Assembly: GCA_035294465.1 (NCBI GenBank)
Contig: DATGKW010000147.1
Span: forward strand, 1-25,508
Source of the DNA: Paraktedonobacter sp035294465
GTDB taxonomy: Bacteria > Chloroflexota > Ktedonobacteria > Ktedonobacterales > Ktedonobacteraceae
Length of the DNA stretch: 25,508 nt
Reading direction: 5' to 3'
Below, piece after piece: positions 8,180-15,631 of the stretch; the first letter of the stretch is position 1, and each line of letters starts with the position of its first letter. The notes below the pieces were generated by a model, which did no database searches, was not told the DNA's origin, and worked only from the letters and a program-made list of their open reading frames with translations. Both the position numbers and the translations under genes were made by a program.

Positions 8180-8364
8180 CCGAAGAATGCCAGAGAGGGC
8201 CGCTTCAGCGTGGGCCGCGTGCCGTGCGATCAGCCTGCTCTCACGATGAGATGCCTGCCGCGTCCACCGAATACGTACGGATCTCGCAGGATTCGTGCAG
8301 GGCAGGCGCTCCCCGATAAATCGGGAGAGGACACGCTAAGGTGGCCCTCTCTGGCGTTTTTCGG
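8180..8364. repeat. Dispersed structured repeat, copy 2 (well-preserved inverted ends)
   Basis: This is the second copy of the block at 2773-2960 and the better preserved one. The left end from 8180 and the complement of the right end to 8364 both follow CCGAARAAYGCCAGAGAGGG with only two differences, then continue as CCGCTTCAGCGT and CCACCTTAGCGT. Together they give terminal inverted repeats of about 33 bp. The hairpin core CCCGATAAATCGGG is at 8312-8325, identical to copy 1. A further internal pairing, ATGCCTGCC with GGGCAGGCG, is visible. The right end lies 16 bp past the stop codon of the PASTA kinase, so this may serve as its 3' structure. No coding capacity was seen. Confidence 0.78.
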
Positions 8365-8380
8365 GTATTTTACGCGCGCT

Positions 8381-10210
8381 TCAGGGTCCTGTTGGAGTAG
8401 AAGTTGTACTCGGCGTAGGCGTGGGCGTAGGAGGCGGAGAAGTCGGGTCCGGGGTAGGACTCGGCTGCGGCCTCGGCGTGGGTGTGGGCGTAGGAGGCGG
8501 TGTGGGCGTGGGCGTAGGAGTACCCTGGGTGTAGTTAACTACGTAGATTGTCACAGATGAGCCAACCGGCACAAGCGTACCGCTGGGCGGATCAACCCGT
8601 TGCACAGTGTTGGGCTGTTGTGTGGGATCTGTTCCGGCAGGTTGAATGGTAAAGGTCAGGCCGGCGTTCGTCAGGAGCTGCTCGACTGTACCCAGAGGCT
8701 TGCCAGCCAGATCTGCAGGAACGGCTACCGATTGCGTGGAAGTGCCCATCCTGACATCAATAGTTGAGCCTTTTGTCATAGACTGGCCATCCTGCGGGCT
8801 TTGAGACAGAACCACGCCGCTATGGCTGCCATCGTCGGAATGCACCACAAAGCCAGCGGCGCTGGCGGCCTGCTGCGCCTGCGTCCAGGTATCTCCGATC
8901 AGGTTGGGCACAATAGCCGTCTGTGTGGTAGATGAGCCGGGCAGAAATGGCAAGGGCAGACTGATAAAACCCAGGTATGCGGCCAGATACACACTAAAAC
9001 CAAGTAATAAGAGCGTGGCAAGAATGATCAGGACAGTAATAACCCCGGCTGCGCGCCCGCCATTCATCGTCTCCTGGCTGCCCGAACGAAATGGGCGGGT
9101 TGAGCCGGAATCCATGGTCTGGGGCACAAAGGGAGTATATGCTTGCTGGCTGGCCATGATCTGTTGCTCATACGGAGACATGCCGGGCATAGCGTAGCCG
9201 CCCGGCGAGATCGTTGGCGCGTCTGCCAGCGAGTGATTGGGAGACGAGGTGGACACCTGCGCCGCAGGCTGGCGGGGATTGCTACGCCCGCTTCTGCCGG
9301 GACGTGCCGGAATATTGTTGAAAGTGATAGGAGCCGGGGATGTCTTGTCCACGAGGAACTGGTTTGTGCCCATTTCGCTGGCATCGGCTTCGCCGAGGCT
9401 CTCCAGTGCTCGTGCCAACTGCGAGCCGTCGCGGAAACGCATCTCCGGAATTTTTTCCAGGCAGCGCAGAATGATATCTTCCAGGCTCTGGGGAATACCT
9501 GGGTTCAGTTCGCTAGGCGGGACTGGCGGGTCCTGGATATGTTGCATAGCTACAGCTACTGGCGTATCACCATCGAAAGGAGTGCGTCCGGTGAGCATCT
9601 CGTACATTACAATGCCGAGGGCATAGACATCGGCAGCCGGACTCACGATTTCGCCCTGGGCCTGCTCTGGCGCGTAGTACTGAACTGTGCCGAGGGTCAT
9701 ACCGGTGGTGGTCAGGCGTTCTGCGTTGATGTCCTTGTAGACGCTGGCGATACCAAAGTCGGTGAGCTTGATCGAACCGTTTTTGCCGACCAGAATATTC
9801 TGCGGTTTCACATCGCGGTGAACGATGCTGCGTCGGTGTGCAGCACCCAAGCCAAGAGCAACATCGTGAGCAATGATGATCGCCCGGTCAACATCGAGCA
9901 CTCCACGCGAACGCAGGTAGCGGCGCAGATCGGTGCCCTCGACCAGTTCCATTACAATAAAATAGTTGCCATCGGTCTGCCCGTAGTCGTACACCTGCAC
10001 AATATTGGGATGCTGTAGAGCCGACGCCGCCTTCGCCTCGCGCTGGAAGCGCGTGACAAACTTAGGATCGGTGCTATAGACCTCGCGCAGTACTTTAATG
10101 GCGACTGTGCGATCCATGCGAGTATCCCGGCCACGATAGATCGTAGCCATACCGCCCCGCCCGATGGGGTCCAGTAATTCGTATCGCTCTCCCAGTACTT
10201 CGATTTGCAT
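8381..10210 (-). CDS. PASTA-domain Ser/Thr protein kinase (PknB/Stk family)
   Basis: This 609-residue transmembrane kinase probably senses cell-wall fragments outside and phosphorylates proteins inside. The kinase domain (about 10-270) has the Gly loop IGRGGMATIY, VAIK with Lys39, HRDVKPQN (131-138), DFG (151-153) and APEQ; all catalytic residues are present. A Ser/Pro/Gln-rich linker follows, then a membrane helix at about 389-411. Two extracellular PASTA repeats follow (about 431-489 and 494-559). The tail (about 564-609) is almost entirely Pro-Thr. The ATG at 10210 was chosen because GGAGAG stands just before it; the frame extends only to a TTG 12 nt earlier. In Actinobacteria and Firmicutes such kinases control division and wall growth. 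selB lies upstream with a 161-bp gap. Confidence 0.92.
   Translation of the reverse strand: MQIEVLGERYELLDPIGRGGMATIYRGRDTRMDRTVAIKVLREVYSTDPKFVTRFQREAKAASALQHPNIVQVYDYGQTDGNYFIVMELVEGTDLRRYLRSRGVLDVDRAIIIAHDVALGLGAAHRRSIVHRDVKPQNILVGKNGSIKLTDFGIASVYKDINAERLTTTGMTLGTVQYYAPEQAQGEIVSPAADVYALGIVMYEMLTGRTPFDGDTPVAVAMQHIQDPPVPPSELNPGIPQSLEDIILRCLEKIPEMRFRDGSQLARALESLGEADASEMGTNQFLVDKTSPAPITFNNIPARPGRSGRSNPRQPAAQVSTSSPNHSLADAPTISPGGYAMPGMSPYEQQIMASQQAYTPFVPQTMDSGSTRPFRSGSQETMNGGRAAGVITVLIILATLLLLGFSVYLAAYLGFISLPLPFLPGSSTTQTAIVPNLIGDTWTQAQQAASAAGFVVHSDDGSHSGVVLSQSPQDGQSMTKGSTIDVRMGTSTQSVAVPADLAGKPLGTVEQLLTNAGLTFTIQPAGTDPTQQPNTVQRVDPPSGTLVPVGSSVTIYVVNYTQGTPTPTPTPPPTPTPTPRPQPSPTPDPTSPPPTPTPTPSTTSTPTGP
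8391..8521 (-). repeat. Low-complexity repeat coding the Pro-Thr tail of the kinase
   Basis: The 3' end of the kinase gene is built from short GGCGTG/GGCGTA units. The 17-mer GTGGGCGTAGGAGGCGG appears exactly at 8421-8437 and 8484-8500, and a close version follows at 8502-8520. It encodes the (PT)n tail and is likely to vary in length by replication slippage. Confidence 0.7.
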
Positions 10211-10371
10211 AGCTCTCCGCAATATGTGAAGTGTCGCAGTGGGGTCGGTAGTAAGGATACCTACAACACCGCCTTACAGAGACGCACTACGTGCCTGCGC
10301 CTAGCTATTGTAACTCATTTTGTATCTCAATGGAACTCTTCGCTCCAAAAAGGTTGTTTAGCACACGCCTT

Positions 10372-12369
10372 CTAAGGAGCCGTGCCAAGCACGCGCAGAT
10401 CACCTTGACGACGTGTGATATGCCGCTCGTCCAGGTGTTCGAGCAGCGGAAGTACATATTTTCGCGTTGTGCCAAGCAGGTCACGCGCTTCAGCAGCCGT
10501 CATTGACCCATGCTCGCGCAGATAAGCGATTACTTTATCTACCGCTTCATCGTATGTTTCGCGCAAGAAAAGCACCGCATCCGCCGCATTGCCCAGTTTT
10601 ACCAGCGTACCCTGCTCAAGCAACGCGCCCAAAACTTCACCCCCCACTTCCGCTTCAACTTCCGCGCGTCCGGGAGGAGTAAAAGGATTGGCATGAAAGG
10701 TACGCAGAAGACGTTCCACCCGCTGCTGCTGTTCAGCAGTAAAAGCAGGTGCAAAGTCGGGCAACCGAACCAGGCCGCCGGTTGTTCCGTGTGCCCTGGC
10801 GTTCGTGGATGCCTCAACCAGGACGCCCTCTTCTTGCAAGGCGAGAAAGACATCTGCGGCCATTCGCGGTGAAAGGCCCAGGCGGGTACGCCACTCTTCT
10901 TTTGAAAGACCACCACGCAATGGATATCGGCGATGCTGCTCTTCGAGCAGGCGAACGGTTACGGCCACGAGCGTATCCCACACGGTTTGAGCAAACCACC
11001 ATCCCCCCACTTTCCGTACTCGTCTCTCTTTTAACAACGTCTCCAACGTACTCAGCGTCACATCCTCTGATACATTACTCTGCTGAACGATTTCTGTCAA
11101 TTCATATCCAAGCAAACCGCGCAGAGGCTTGCTACCGGGCACCATTTTATTCTTTATTACATTAGACGCCGCATGGGCTTCTTTTTGGGGGGGAGTCTCG
11201 CGTCTTCGCTCAAGCACGGCGAGAATCAGTTCTTCGGGCGAACCCTTCTCAAGCGTTTCCAGAGCTTGCAAGATAGCTGGCTGGAAGCGACGATGATAGC
11301 GAGGATGTACATCGATGACCTCGCCGCCGCCGATGGTCATGCTGGGCGAGGGGATACGCAGGATAAAGCGGTCGCGCCTGGCTACCACCGCCGGGCGGCT
11401 GAGGCGTAGCTGTGCCCAGGCGCTCTGACCCGGCTCCAGGTTCTCAACATCAAGCAGGCGCACGCGCGCCGGAACCTCCTGGGAGCCGCTGTAGAAATCT
11501 ACCTGAGTATTATGCGCCAGCGAGCGCGCGGCGTCTGCCAGCAGTTGCACACGCGCGTCGAGCAGGAGTGTTGCCTGGAACTGGCTTGGCAGCGCTACCA
11601 CATTGCCGCGTGTCAGCTCGTTGCGCGCGATACTGGCCAGGTTCATCGCCACGCGACTGCCCGGACGTGCTATCTCCACCTGCCGGCGGTGGGTTTGCAG
11701 CACACGAATACGGGTCTTCAAGCCTTGTGGAAGGATCTCTACCTCCTGGCTTGCCTTAAATGTACCGTCGAGTAGCGTACCGGTAACCACCGTGCCGAAG
11801 CCTGTCATAGTGAAGACGCGATCAATAGGTAGGCGCGGGCGCGCAATGTCCGGCCGTTCTTCCGACTCGTCAAGCACGCGCCCCAGTTCAGCCAGCAATT
11901 CGGGCAAGCCCTGGCTGGTATGCGCTGAAACCGCGAGTATGCTAGCACCGGCGAGCGTTGTATCTTTAAGCTGCTCCGCGACCTCCTCGCGTACCAGACC
12001 CAACCATTCCTCGTCCACCAGGTCGGCCTTGGTCAGCGCGACCACCCCTCGGCGTACCCGCAGGAGATCGAGAATCGCCAGGTGTTCGCGAGTCTGCGGC
12101 ATCACGCCCTCATCGGCGGCCACCACCAGCAGAGCCGCATCGATCCCGCCCACGCCCGCGAGCATATTCTTAATGAAGCCTTCGTGCCCGGGGACATCAA
12201 CAATGCTTACCTCGCGTCCATCGGGCAGAGTCAGCCAGGCAAAGCCCAGGTCAATAGTCATGCCTCGGGCCTTCTCTTCGGCCAGGCGGTCAGGATCAAT
12301 GCCGGTCAGCGCCTCCACCAGAGCCGATTTACCATGGTCAATGTGCCCAGCAGTGCCAATACAACTCAT
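10372..12369 (-). CDS. selB: Selenocysteine-specific translation elongation factor SelB
   Basis: This 665-residue GTPase should deliver selenocysteinyl-tRNA to UGA codons marked by a SECIS element. The G domain shows GHIDHGKS (8-15), switch I around GMTIDLGFAW, DVPGH (58-62) and TKAD (113-116). The start MSCIGTAGHIDHGKS and TIDLGFAWL are characteristic of SelB rather than EF-Tu. The middle contains the EF-Tu-like beta-barrel domains, and the C-terminal ~250 residues look like the tandem winged helices that bind SECIS RNA, ending with the typical TRKYVLPLLEHLDE. Length fits the bacterial family. No selA, selC, selD or obvious selenoprotein lies in the window. Its start has no strong ribosome site. 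An extended -10 promoter is visible about 60 bp upstream. Confidence 0.9.
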   Translation of the reverse strand: MSCIGTAGHIDHGKSALVEALTGIDPDRLAEEKARGMTIDLGFAWLTLPDGREVSIVDVPGHEGFIKNMLAGVGGIDAALLVVAADEGVMPQTREHLAILDLLRVRRGVVALTKADLVDEEWLGLVREEVAEQLKDTTLAGASILAVSAHTSQGLPELLAELGRVLDESEERPDIARPRLPIDRVFTMTGFGTVVTGTLLDGTFKASQEVEILPQGLKTRIRVLQTHRRQVEIARPGSRVAMNLASIARNELTRGNVVALPSQFQATLLLDARVQLLADAARSLAHNTQVDFYSGSQEVPARVRLLDVENLEPGQSAWAQLRLSRPAVVARRDRFILRIPSPSMTIGGGEVIDVHPRYHRRFQPAILQALETLEKGSPEELILAVLERRRETPPQKEAHAASNVIKNKMVPGSKPLRGLLGYELTEIVQQSNVSEDVTLSTLETLLKERRVRKVGGWWFAQTVWDTLVAVTVRLLEEQHRRYPLRGGLSKEEWRTRLGLSPRMAADVFLALQEEGVLVEASTNARAHGTTGGLVRLPDFAPAFTAEQQQRVERLLRTFHANPFTPPGRAEVEAEVGGEVLGALLEQGTLVKLGNAADAVLFLRETYDEAVDKVIAYLREHGSMTAAEARDLLGTTRKYVLPLLEHLDERHITRRQGDLRVLGTAP

Positions 12370-12426
12370 GTCTTACGCGACCAGGCCCTCTTTAAGGAGA
12401 GCAATAATTCCTTAGAATAATGAAGT

Positions 12427-12437
12427 TAGTATAGCAT
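12427..12437 (-). promoter_or_regulatory. Extended -10 promoter for selB
   Basis: The minus strand reads ATGCTATACTA, identical to the 11-mer upstream of the GT gene. TGCTATACT is an extended -10 box about 60 bp before the selB ATG. A matching -35 is not evident. Confidence 0.5.
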
Positions 12438-12597
12438 GATTGAGCCGTCACTGCTACGGTAATATTCCGCAAAACTCCGTCATTCGAAAGTGTTTATTTC
12501 ACGGCTTTTCTCTACGCAGTCGGGGCAAGCGTTGAGTAATTTGGGCGTTCATCAGCCGGTTCGCGTTTTGATTAGTAGAAGGTACTGTTCTTCGACG

Positions 12598-12606
12598 TGA
12601 TATAAT
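12598..12606 (+). promoter_or_regulatory. Extended -10 promoter for uvrC
   Basis: TGATATAAT is a perfect -10 hexamer with the TGn extension. The region 17 bp upstream has no clear -35. Transcription would start near 12613, giving uvrC a leader of about 170 nt that includes the small frame at 12698-12778. Confidence 0.55.
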
Positions 12607-12697
12607 TGAGCGAGCGCCCACGGTACTGTGTTCCAGGTGTCTCAGGTGATTAGCGTCGGAGCCGTTTGCCAGGCGTAATAGTTATTGTGGTAATCGC

Positions 12698-12778
12698 ATG
12701 GATTACAATAAGTATGAAGTTGAGGATCTGGTTGAACATCTTCTTGGGGCGCGGAAATCAGCATTGCAAGCTTCCTGA
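12698..12778 (+). CDS. Possible 26-aa leader peptide upstream of uvrC
   Basis: An ATG opens a frame of 26 codons (MDYNKYEVEDLV... to ...ALQAS) that ends in TGA 7 nt before the uvrC ATG. The composition looks protein-like, with Glu, Lys and Leu spaced as in a helix, and it lies inside the predicted uvrC leader. The ribosome site is weak. It may be a coupled leader peptide that helps uvrC, which itself lacks a clear Shine-Dalgarno sequence, or it may be chance. It is not recognised as a known family. Confidence 0.25.
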   Translation: MDYNKYEVEDLVEHLLGARKSALQAS

Positions 12779-12785
12779 ATGATAA

Positions 12786-14834
12786 ATGAACGAACGAATC
12801 CAATCAGTCTTACATTCGCTGCCACATAAGCCGGGCATCTATTTGATGAAAGATGCCCAGGGCACCATTATCTATGTGGGCAAAGCGATTTCACTGTTTA
12901 ATCGCGTGCGGTCGTATTTCCAGGAATCGACCGATCTCAGCCCGAAGAACCGCAGTATGGTTGCGAAGGTTGAGGATATCGAGTTCCTGGTAGTGCGCAA
13001 CGAGGTCGAGGCGCTGGTACTAGAAAGCAATTTTATCAAGCAGTACCGGCCCAAATATAATGTGCTACTGCGCGATGATAAGAGCTATCCGTATATAAAG
13101 GTAGCGCTTACCGAGGATTTTCCGCGCGTCTATCGGGTGAGGAGCTTCGCGCGTGATGGCAACCGCTACTTCGGCCCCTACACCAATTCGGGCGCGGTTG
13201 ATGCCACACTCGATCTGCTGAACAAGCTCTTCGCTTTCCGCACCTGCCGCTATGATGCCAGCGCGTGGGCACCGCCCACCGAAGGCGAGCCTCCGCCCGG
13301 CTGGAAGCAGAAGCTGCTGGCCCGGCCCTGTACGCAGTACTACATCCATCGCTGTATCGCGCCCTGTGTGGCCTATACGACACGCGAGGCGTACAACGCC
13401 GTTATCCAGCAAGTCATTCTCTTTCTGGAAGGCAAGCACGACGAGGTGGTGAAAAACTTACAGGCCCAGATGGAAGAGGCCGCCGAAAATCTCAATTTCG
13501 AGGAGGCCGCACGCATCCGCGACCGCATCAAGGCTGTCGAGCGCATTCTGGAGAAGCAGCGTATCATCTCGACCGAGGGGCAGGACGATCAGGATGTGGT
13601 GGCCCTGGCCAGCCAGGATGACGAGACCTGCGCACAGGTCTTCTTCTTTCGCAACGGCAAGCTGGTCGGGCGTGAATTTTTCATCTTGCAGGGCACACGC
13701 GAGAGCAGTCCAGGCGAGATCATGCACTCGTTCTTCCAGCAGTTTTACGAAAGCGTGCCGCACATCCCCGCGGAAATCATCGTCGAGGCTGAGCCGGAGG
13801 ATAAGGCGGTACTGCAAGCCTGGCTGAGAGAGAAGCGGGGAGGCGCAGTCACGATCACCCAACCCAAACGGGGCGAGAAGCTGCGCCTGGTCGAGATGGT
13901 CCGGCAGAATGCCGGAGAAGTGCTGGAGCAGCAGCGTATCAAGTGGCTGAGCGATAGCCAGAAGACGCAACTGGCCCTTGAAGAGCTGCAAGAAGCGCTC
14001 AATCTGATCACGCCACCACGACGCATCGAATGTTACGATATCTCCAACACGCAGGGCACCAACTCTGTAGGCGCGATGGTTGTCTTTGAGAGCGGGCGTC
14101 CGCGTAATAGCGAGTATCGGCGCTTCAAGATCAAGAGTGTCGAGGGTGCCAACGATTTCGCCAGCCATCAGGAAGTGCTGCGCCGTCGCTTTCGCAAAGC
14201 AGCTTCTCAGCAGGAAGCCGAGCTGGAAGCCGAAACCAGCGCGGTCGTGGACAGAGTGAGCCAGCGCACCGTCCCCGAAGAGAGCAGCGCGCATGGAACG
14301 ACAGGGAACGACGCGCATGAAGGTGAGGACAATGAGAGCGAAGCCCAGGAAAGCGGCATGCAGCACGATTGGGCCTTGCCCGATCTGGTAATTATCGACG
14401 GCGGCAGAGGACAGTTGAACGCCGCGCTGGAGGTCATGCGCGAACTCCGGCTGGACATTCCTACGATTGGCGTGGCCAAAGAAGAAGGCTCACACACAAA
14501 GCTGGATACTGCCGAGGAGATCTATATTCCCGGCGCGAGCGAACCGCTGCTCTTGCCGCGTAACTCGCAGGGTCTTTATCTGCTGCAGCGCATACGCGAC
14601 GAGGCGCATCGCTTTAGCATTACCTACCATCGCAAACTGCGCTCCGAGAAAACCTTCAAGTCGGTGCTGGACGAGATACCAGGCATTGGTCCTAAGCGTA
14701 AGAAAGCGCTTATGGCGCACTTTGGCTCAATTAAAGCTATCAGCGCCGCTAGCCTGGATGAACTGGCCGCTCTGGATGGCATGACGCGGGATGCCGCCGA
14801 GAAGGTCAAAGAATATATAGCTAAGACGGAATAG
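12786..14834 (+). CDS. uvrC: UvrABC nucleotide-excision repair subunit UvrC
   Basis: This 682-residue dual endonuclease makes the 3' and 5' cuts around a DNA lesion bound by UvrB. In order it shows a GIY-YIG nuclease domain (about 15-91, with PGIYLM and IIYVGKA), a cysteine cluster (C154, C182, C190, C194, the positions that bind a metal or Fe-S cluster in the family), and a UVR motif that contacts UvrB (about 226-256). An RNase H-like nuclease follows with CYDISNTQG (416-424) and VIIDGGRGQLN (535-545). The C-terminus has paired helix-hairpin-helix motifs with IPGIGPKRKKAL (631-642). Length exceeds the usual ~610 residues, mainly through an acidic insertion at about 472-528. The start codon lacks a strong ribosome site. 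Confidence 0.95.
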   Translation: MNERIQSVLHSLPHKPGIYLMKDAQGTIIYVGKAISLFNRVRSYFQESTDLSPKNRSMVAKVEDIEFLVVRNEVEALVLESNFIKQYRPKYNVLLRDDKSYPYIKVALTEDFPRVYRVRSFARDGNRYFGPYTNSGAVDATLDLLNKLFAFRTCRYDASAWAPPTEGEPPPGWKQKLLARPCTQYYIHRCIAPCVAYTTREAYNAVIQQVILFLEGKHDEVVKNLQAQMEEAAENLNFEEAARIRDRIKAVERILEKQRIISTEGQDDQDVVALASQDDETCAQVFFFRNGKLVGREFFILQGTRESSPGEIMHSFFQQFYESVPHIPAEIIVEAEPEDKAVLQAWLREKRGGAVTITQPKRGEKLRLVEMVRQNAGEVLEQQRIKWLSDSQKTQLALEELQEALNLITPPRRIECYDISNTQGTNSVGAMVVFESGRPRNSEYRRFKIKSVEGANDFASHQEVLRRRFRKAASQQEAELEAETSAVVDRVSQRTVPEESSAHGTTGNDAHEGEDNESEAQESGMQHDWALPDLVIIDGGRGQLNAALEVMRELRLDIPTIGVAKEEGSHTKLDTAEEIYIPGASEPLLLPRNSQGLYLLQRIRDEAHRFSITYHRKLRSEKTFKSVLDEIPGIGPKRKKALMAHFGSIKAISAASLDELAALDGMTRDAAEKVKEYIAKTE

Positions 14835-14874
14835 GACCACCGGGCCTGTGTGTTCTATTCAGTGAGTTAAGAAA

Positions 14875-14893
14875 AGAGGTAGATGCTACCTCT
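14875..14893. terminator. Perfect 8-bp hairpin downstream of uvrC
   Basis: AGAGGTAG-ATG-CTACCTCT forms a perfect 8-bp stem about 40 bp after the uvrC stop. On the plus strand it is followed by AAAAAA rather than T residues, so it is not a textbook terminator for uvrC. A short T run follows on the minus strand only. It may slow transcription or protect the 3' end. Confidence 0.35.
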
Positions 14894-14931
14894 AAAAAAT
14901 TACGGAGAGTGCTAGCAGTCTCTCCATTTGA

Positions 14932-14960
14932 TTGACAACACGGCTGTAACACGTTATGAT
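14932..14960 (+). promoter_or_regulatory. Near-consensus sigma-70-type promoter
   Basis: TTGACA (14932-14937) is followed after exactly 17 bp by TATGAT (14955-14960). This is the best promoter in the window. It should drive the FmdB zinc-ribbon gene and the two genes behind it, with a leader of about 85 nt. Confidence 0.75.
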
Positions 14961-15052
14961 TATTTCCAGGAGCAGGAGCGCGAGTACACAGCGCTCTCTC
15001 CAGCCAGATACGTCTATAGCCAAGCCAAGATCACGTAGAGGTGAGAGATTCT

Positions 15053-15394
15053 ATGCCAACGTATGAATATCAATGTAAGAGTTGCGATCATCGATTTGAA
15101 GTCTGGCAGAAAATGACCGACGAACCCCTGACGGTTTGCCCTGAGTGTAATGGCGCTATTCGGCGCGTCCTTTTTCCGGCTGGGATAGTCTTTAAGGGGT
15201 CTGGGTTCTATAAGACCGACCATGGAAGCGGCGCAGTCGTTGCTGGCGAGCATAACAACGGCCAGAACGGCGGCAAAGAAGGCGTGTCTAAAACTGAGAA
15301 CGCGAGCGAGACCAAGTCCGACGAAAAAAGCGCAAAAGAGAAGGTGAGCAGTAGTACAACCAGCGAGAGCAAAGCAGCTGCGGCAGCCGATTAG
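15053..15394 (+). CDS. FmdB-family zinc-ribbon protein
   Basis: This 113-residue protein begins MPTYEYQCKSC, the standard opening of the FmdB/CxxC zinc-ribbon family. Four cysteines (C8, C11, C29, C32) form two CxxC knuckles suited to bind one zinc ion. Family members were linked to formamidase regulation in methylotrophs, but most have no proven function. The last ~45 residues are a low-complexity Lys/Glu/Ser/Ala tail, probably disordered. The ATG at 15053 was chosen because GAGGTGAG stands upstream of it and the family starts with MPxY; a GTG at 15041 in the same frame is inside that ribosome site. It is the first gene of a three-gene cluster, 15 nt before the next gene. Confidence 0.85.
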   Translation: MPTYEYQCKSCDHRFEVWQKMTDEPLTVCPECNGAIRRVLFPAGIVFKGSGFYKTDHGSGAVVAGEHNNGQNGGKEGVSKTENASETKSDEKSAKEKVSSSTTSESKAAAAAD

Positions 15395-15409
15395 CCAGGG
15401 AAAGGATCC

Positions 15410-15631
15410 ATGACTGAATCCACGCTCGCGGCCATCCAGAGGCGCCAGATTGAGATCACGGTGGGAGAACTCTTGCTAACTTCGGACCATTACATACGCC
15501 AGGCGATTGCCGAACGGCTGCGCCACCTGGTTGCTCATGCAGATCCGAGCATGGACCTTACACAATTGAGCGAAGCAGCTCAAGAAGAACTGGTCGAGCT
15601 GGGTATTTTATCTCCACCCTCTATAGACTGA
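15410..15631 (+). CDS. Unknown 73-aa protein in the zinc-ribbon/histidine kinase cluster
   Basis: I do not recognise this protein. It is predicted to be mostly alpha-helical, soluble and acidic, with no membrane segment, no cysteine and no signal peptide. The stretch ITVGELLLTSDHYIRQAIAE reads like amphipathic helices. A good ribosome site (GGGAAAGGATCC) precedes its ATG. It follows the FmdB-like gene by 15 nt, and its TGA overlaps the ATG of the histidine kinase gene (TGATG). The three are therefore very likely one operon with coupled translation. Such spacing suggests it works with the kinase, but that is inference. Confidence 0.65.
   Translation: MTESTLAAIQRRQIEITVGELLLTSDHYIRQAIAERLRHLVAHADPSMDLTQLSEAAQEELVELGILSPPSID

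Larger units (their letters stand above)
12370..12785. other. Divergent intergenic region between selB and uvrC
   Basis: These 416 bp carry outward-facing promoters for selB (minus) and uvrC (plus), both of the extended -10 type, and a 26-codon open frame ending just before uvrC. Positions 12440-12590 show no recognisable feature. No tRNA-like cloverleaf, including no selC, was found here. Confidence 0.5.

Noticed and set aside
8391..8521. CRISPR-like short repeats
   Set aside because: The units are in frame and encode the Pro-Thr tail of the kinase, with no regular spacers.
9143..10018. Plus-strand open frame (291 codons) opposite the PASTA kinase
   Set aside because: A shadow of the kinase domain, whose catalytic motifs are complete on the other strand.
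13458..14366. Minus-strand open frame (302 codons) inside uvrC
   Set aside because: A shadow of a clear uvrC gene, with no ribosome site or domain.
14875..14893. Standard rho-independent terminator for uvrC
   Set aside because: The stem is followed by A residues, not T, on the coding strand; it is kept only as a hairpin of uncertain role.
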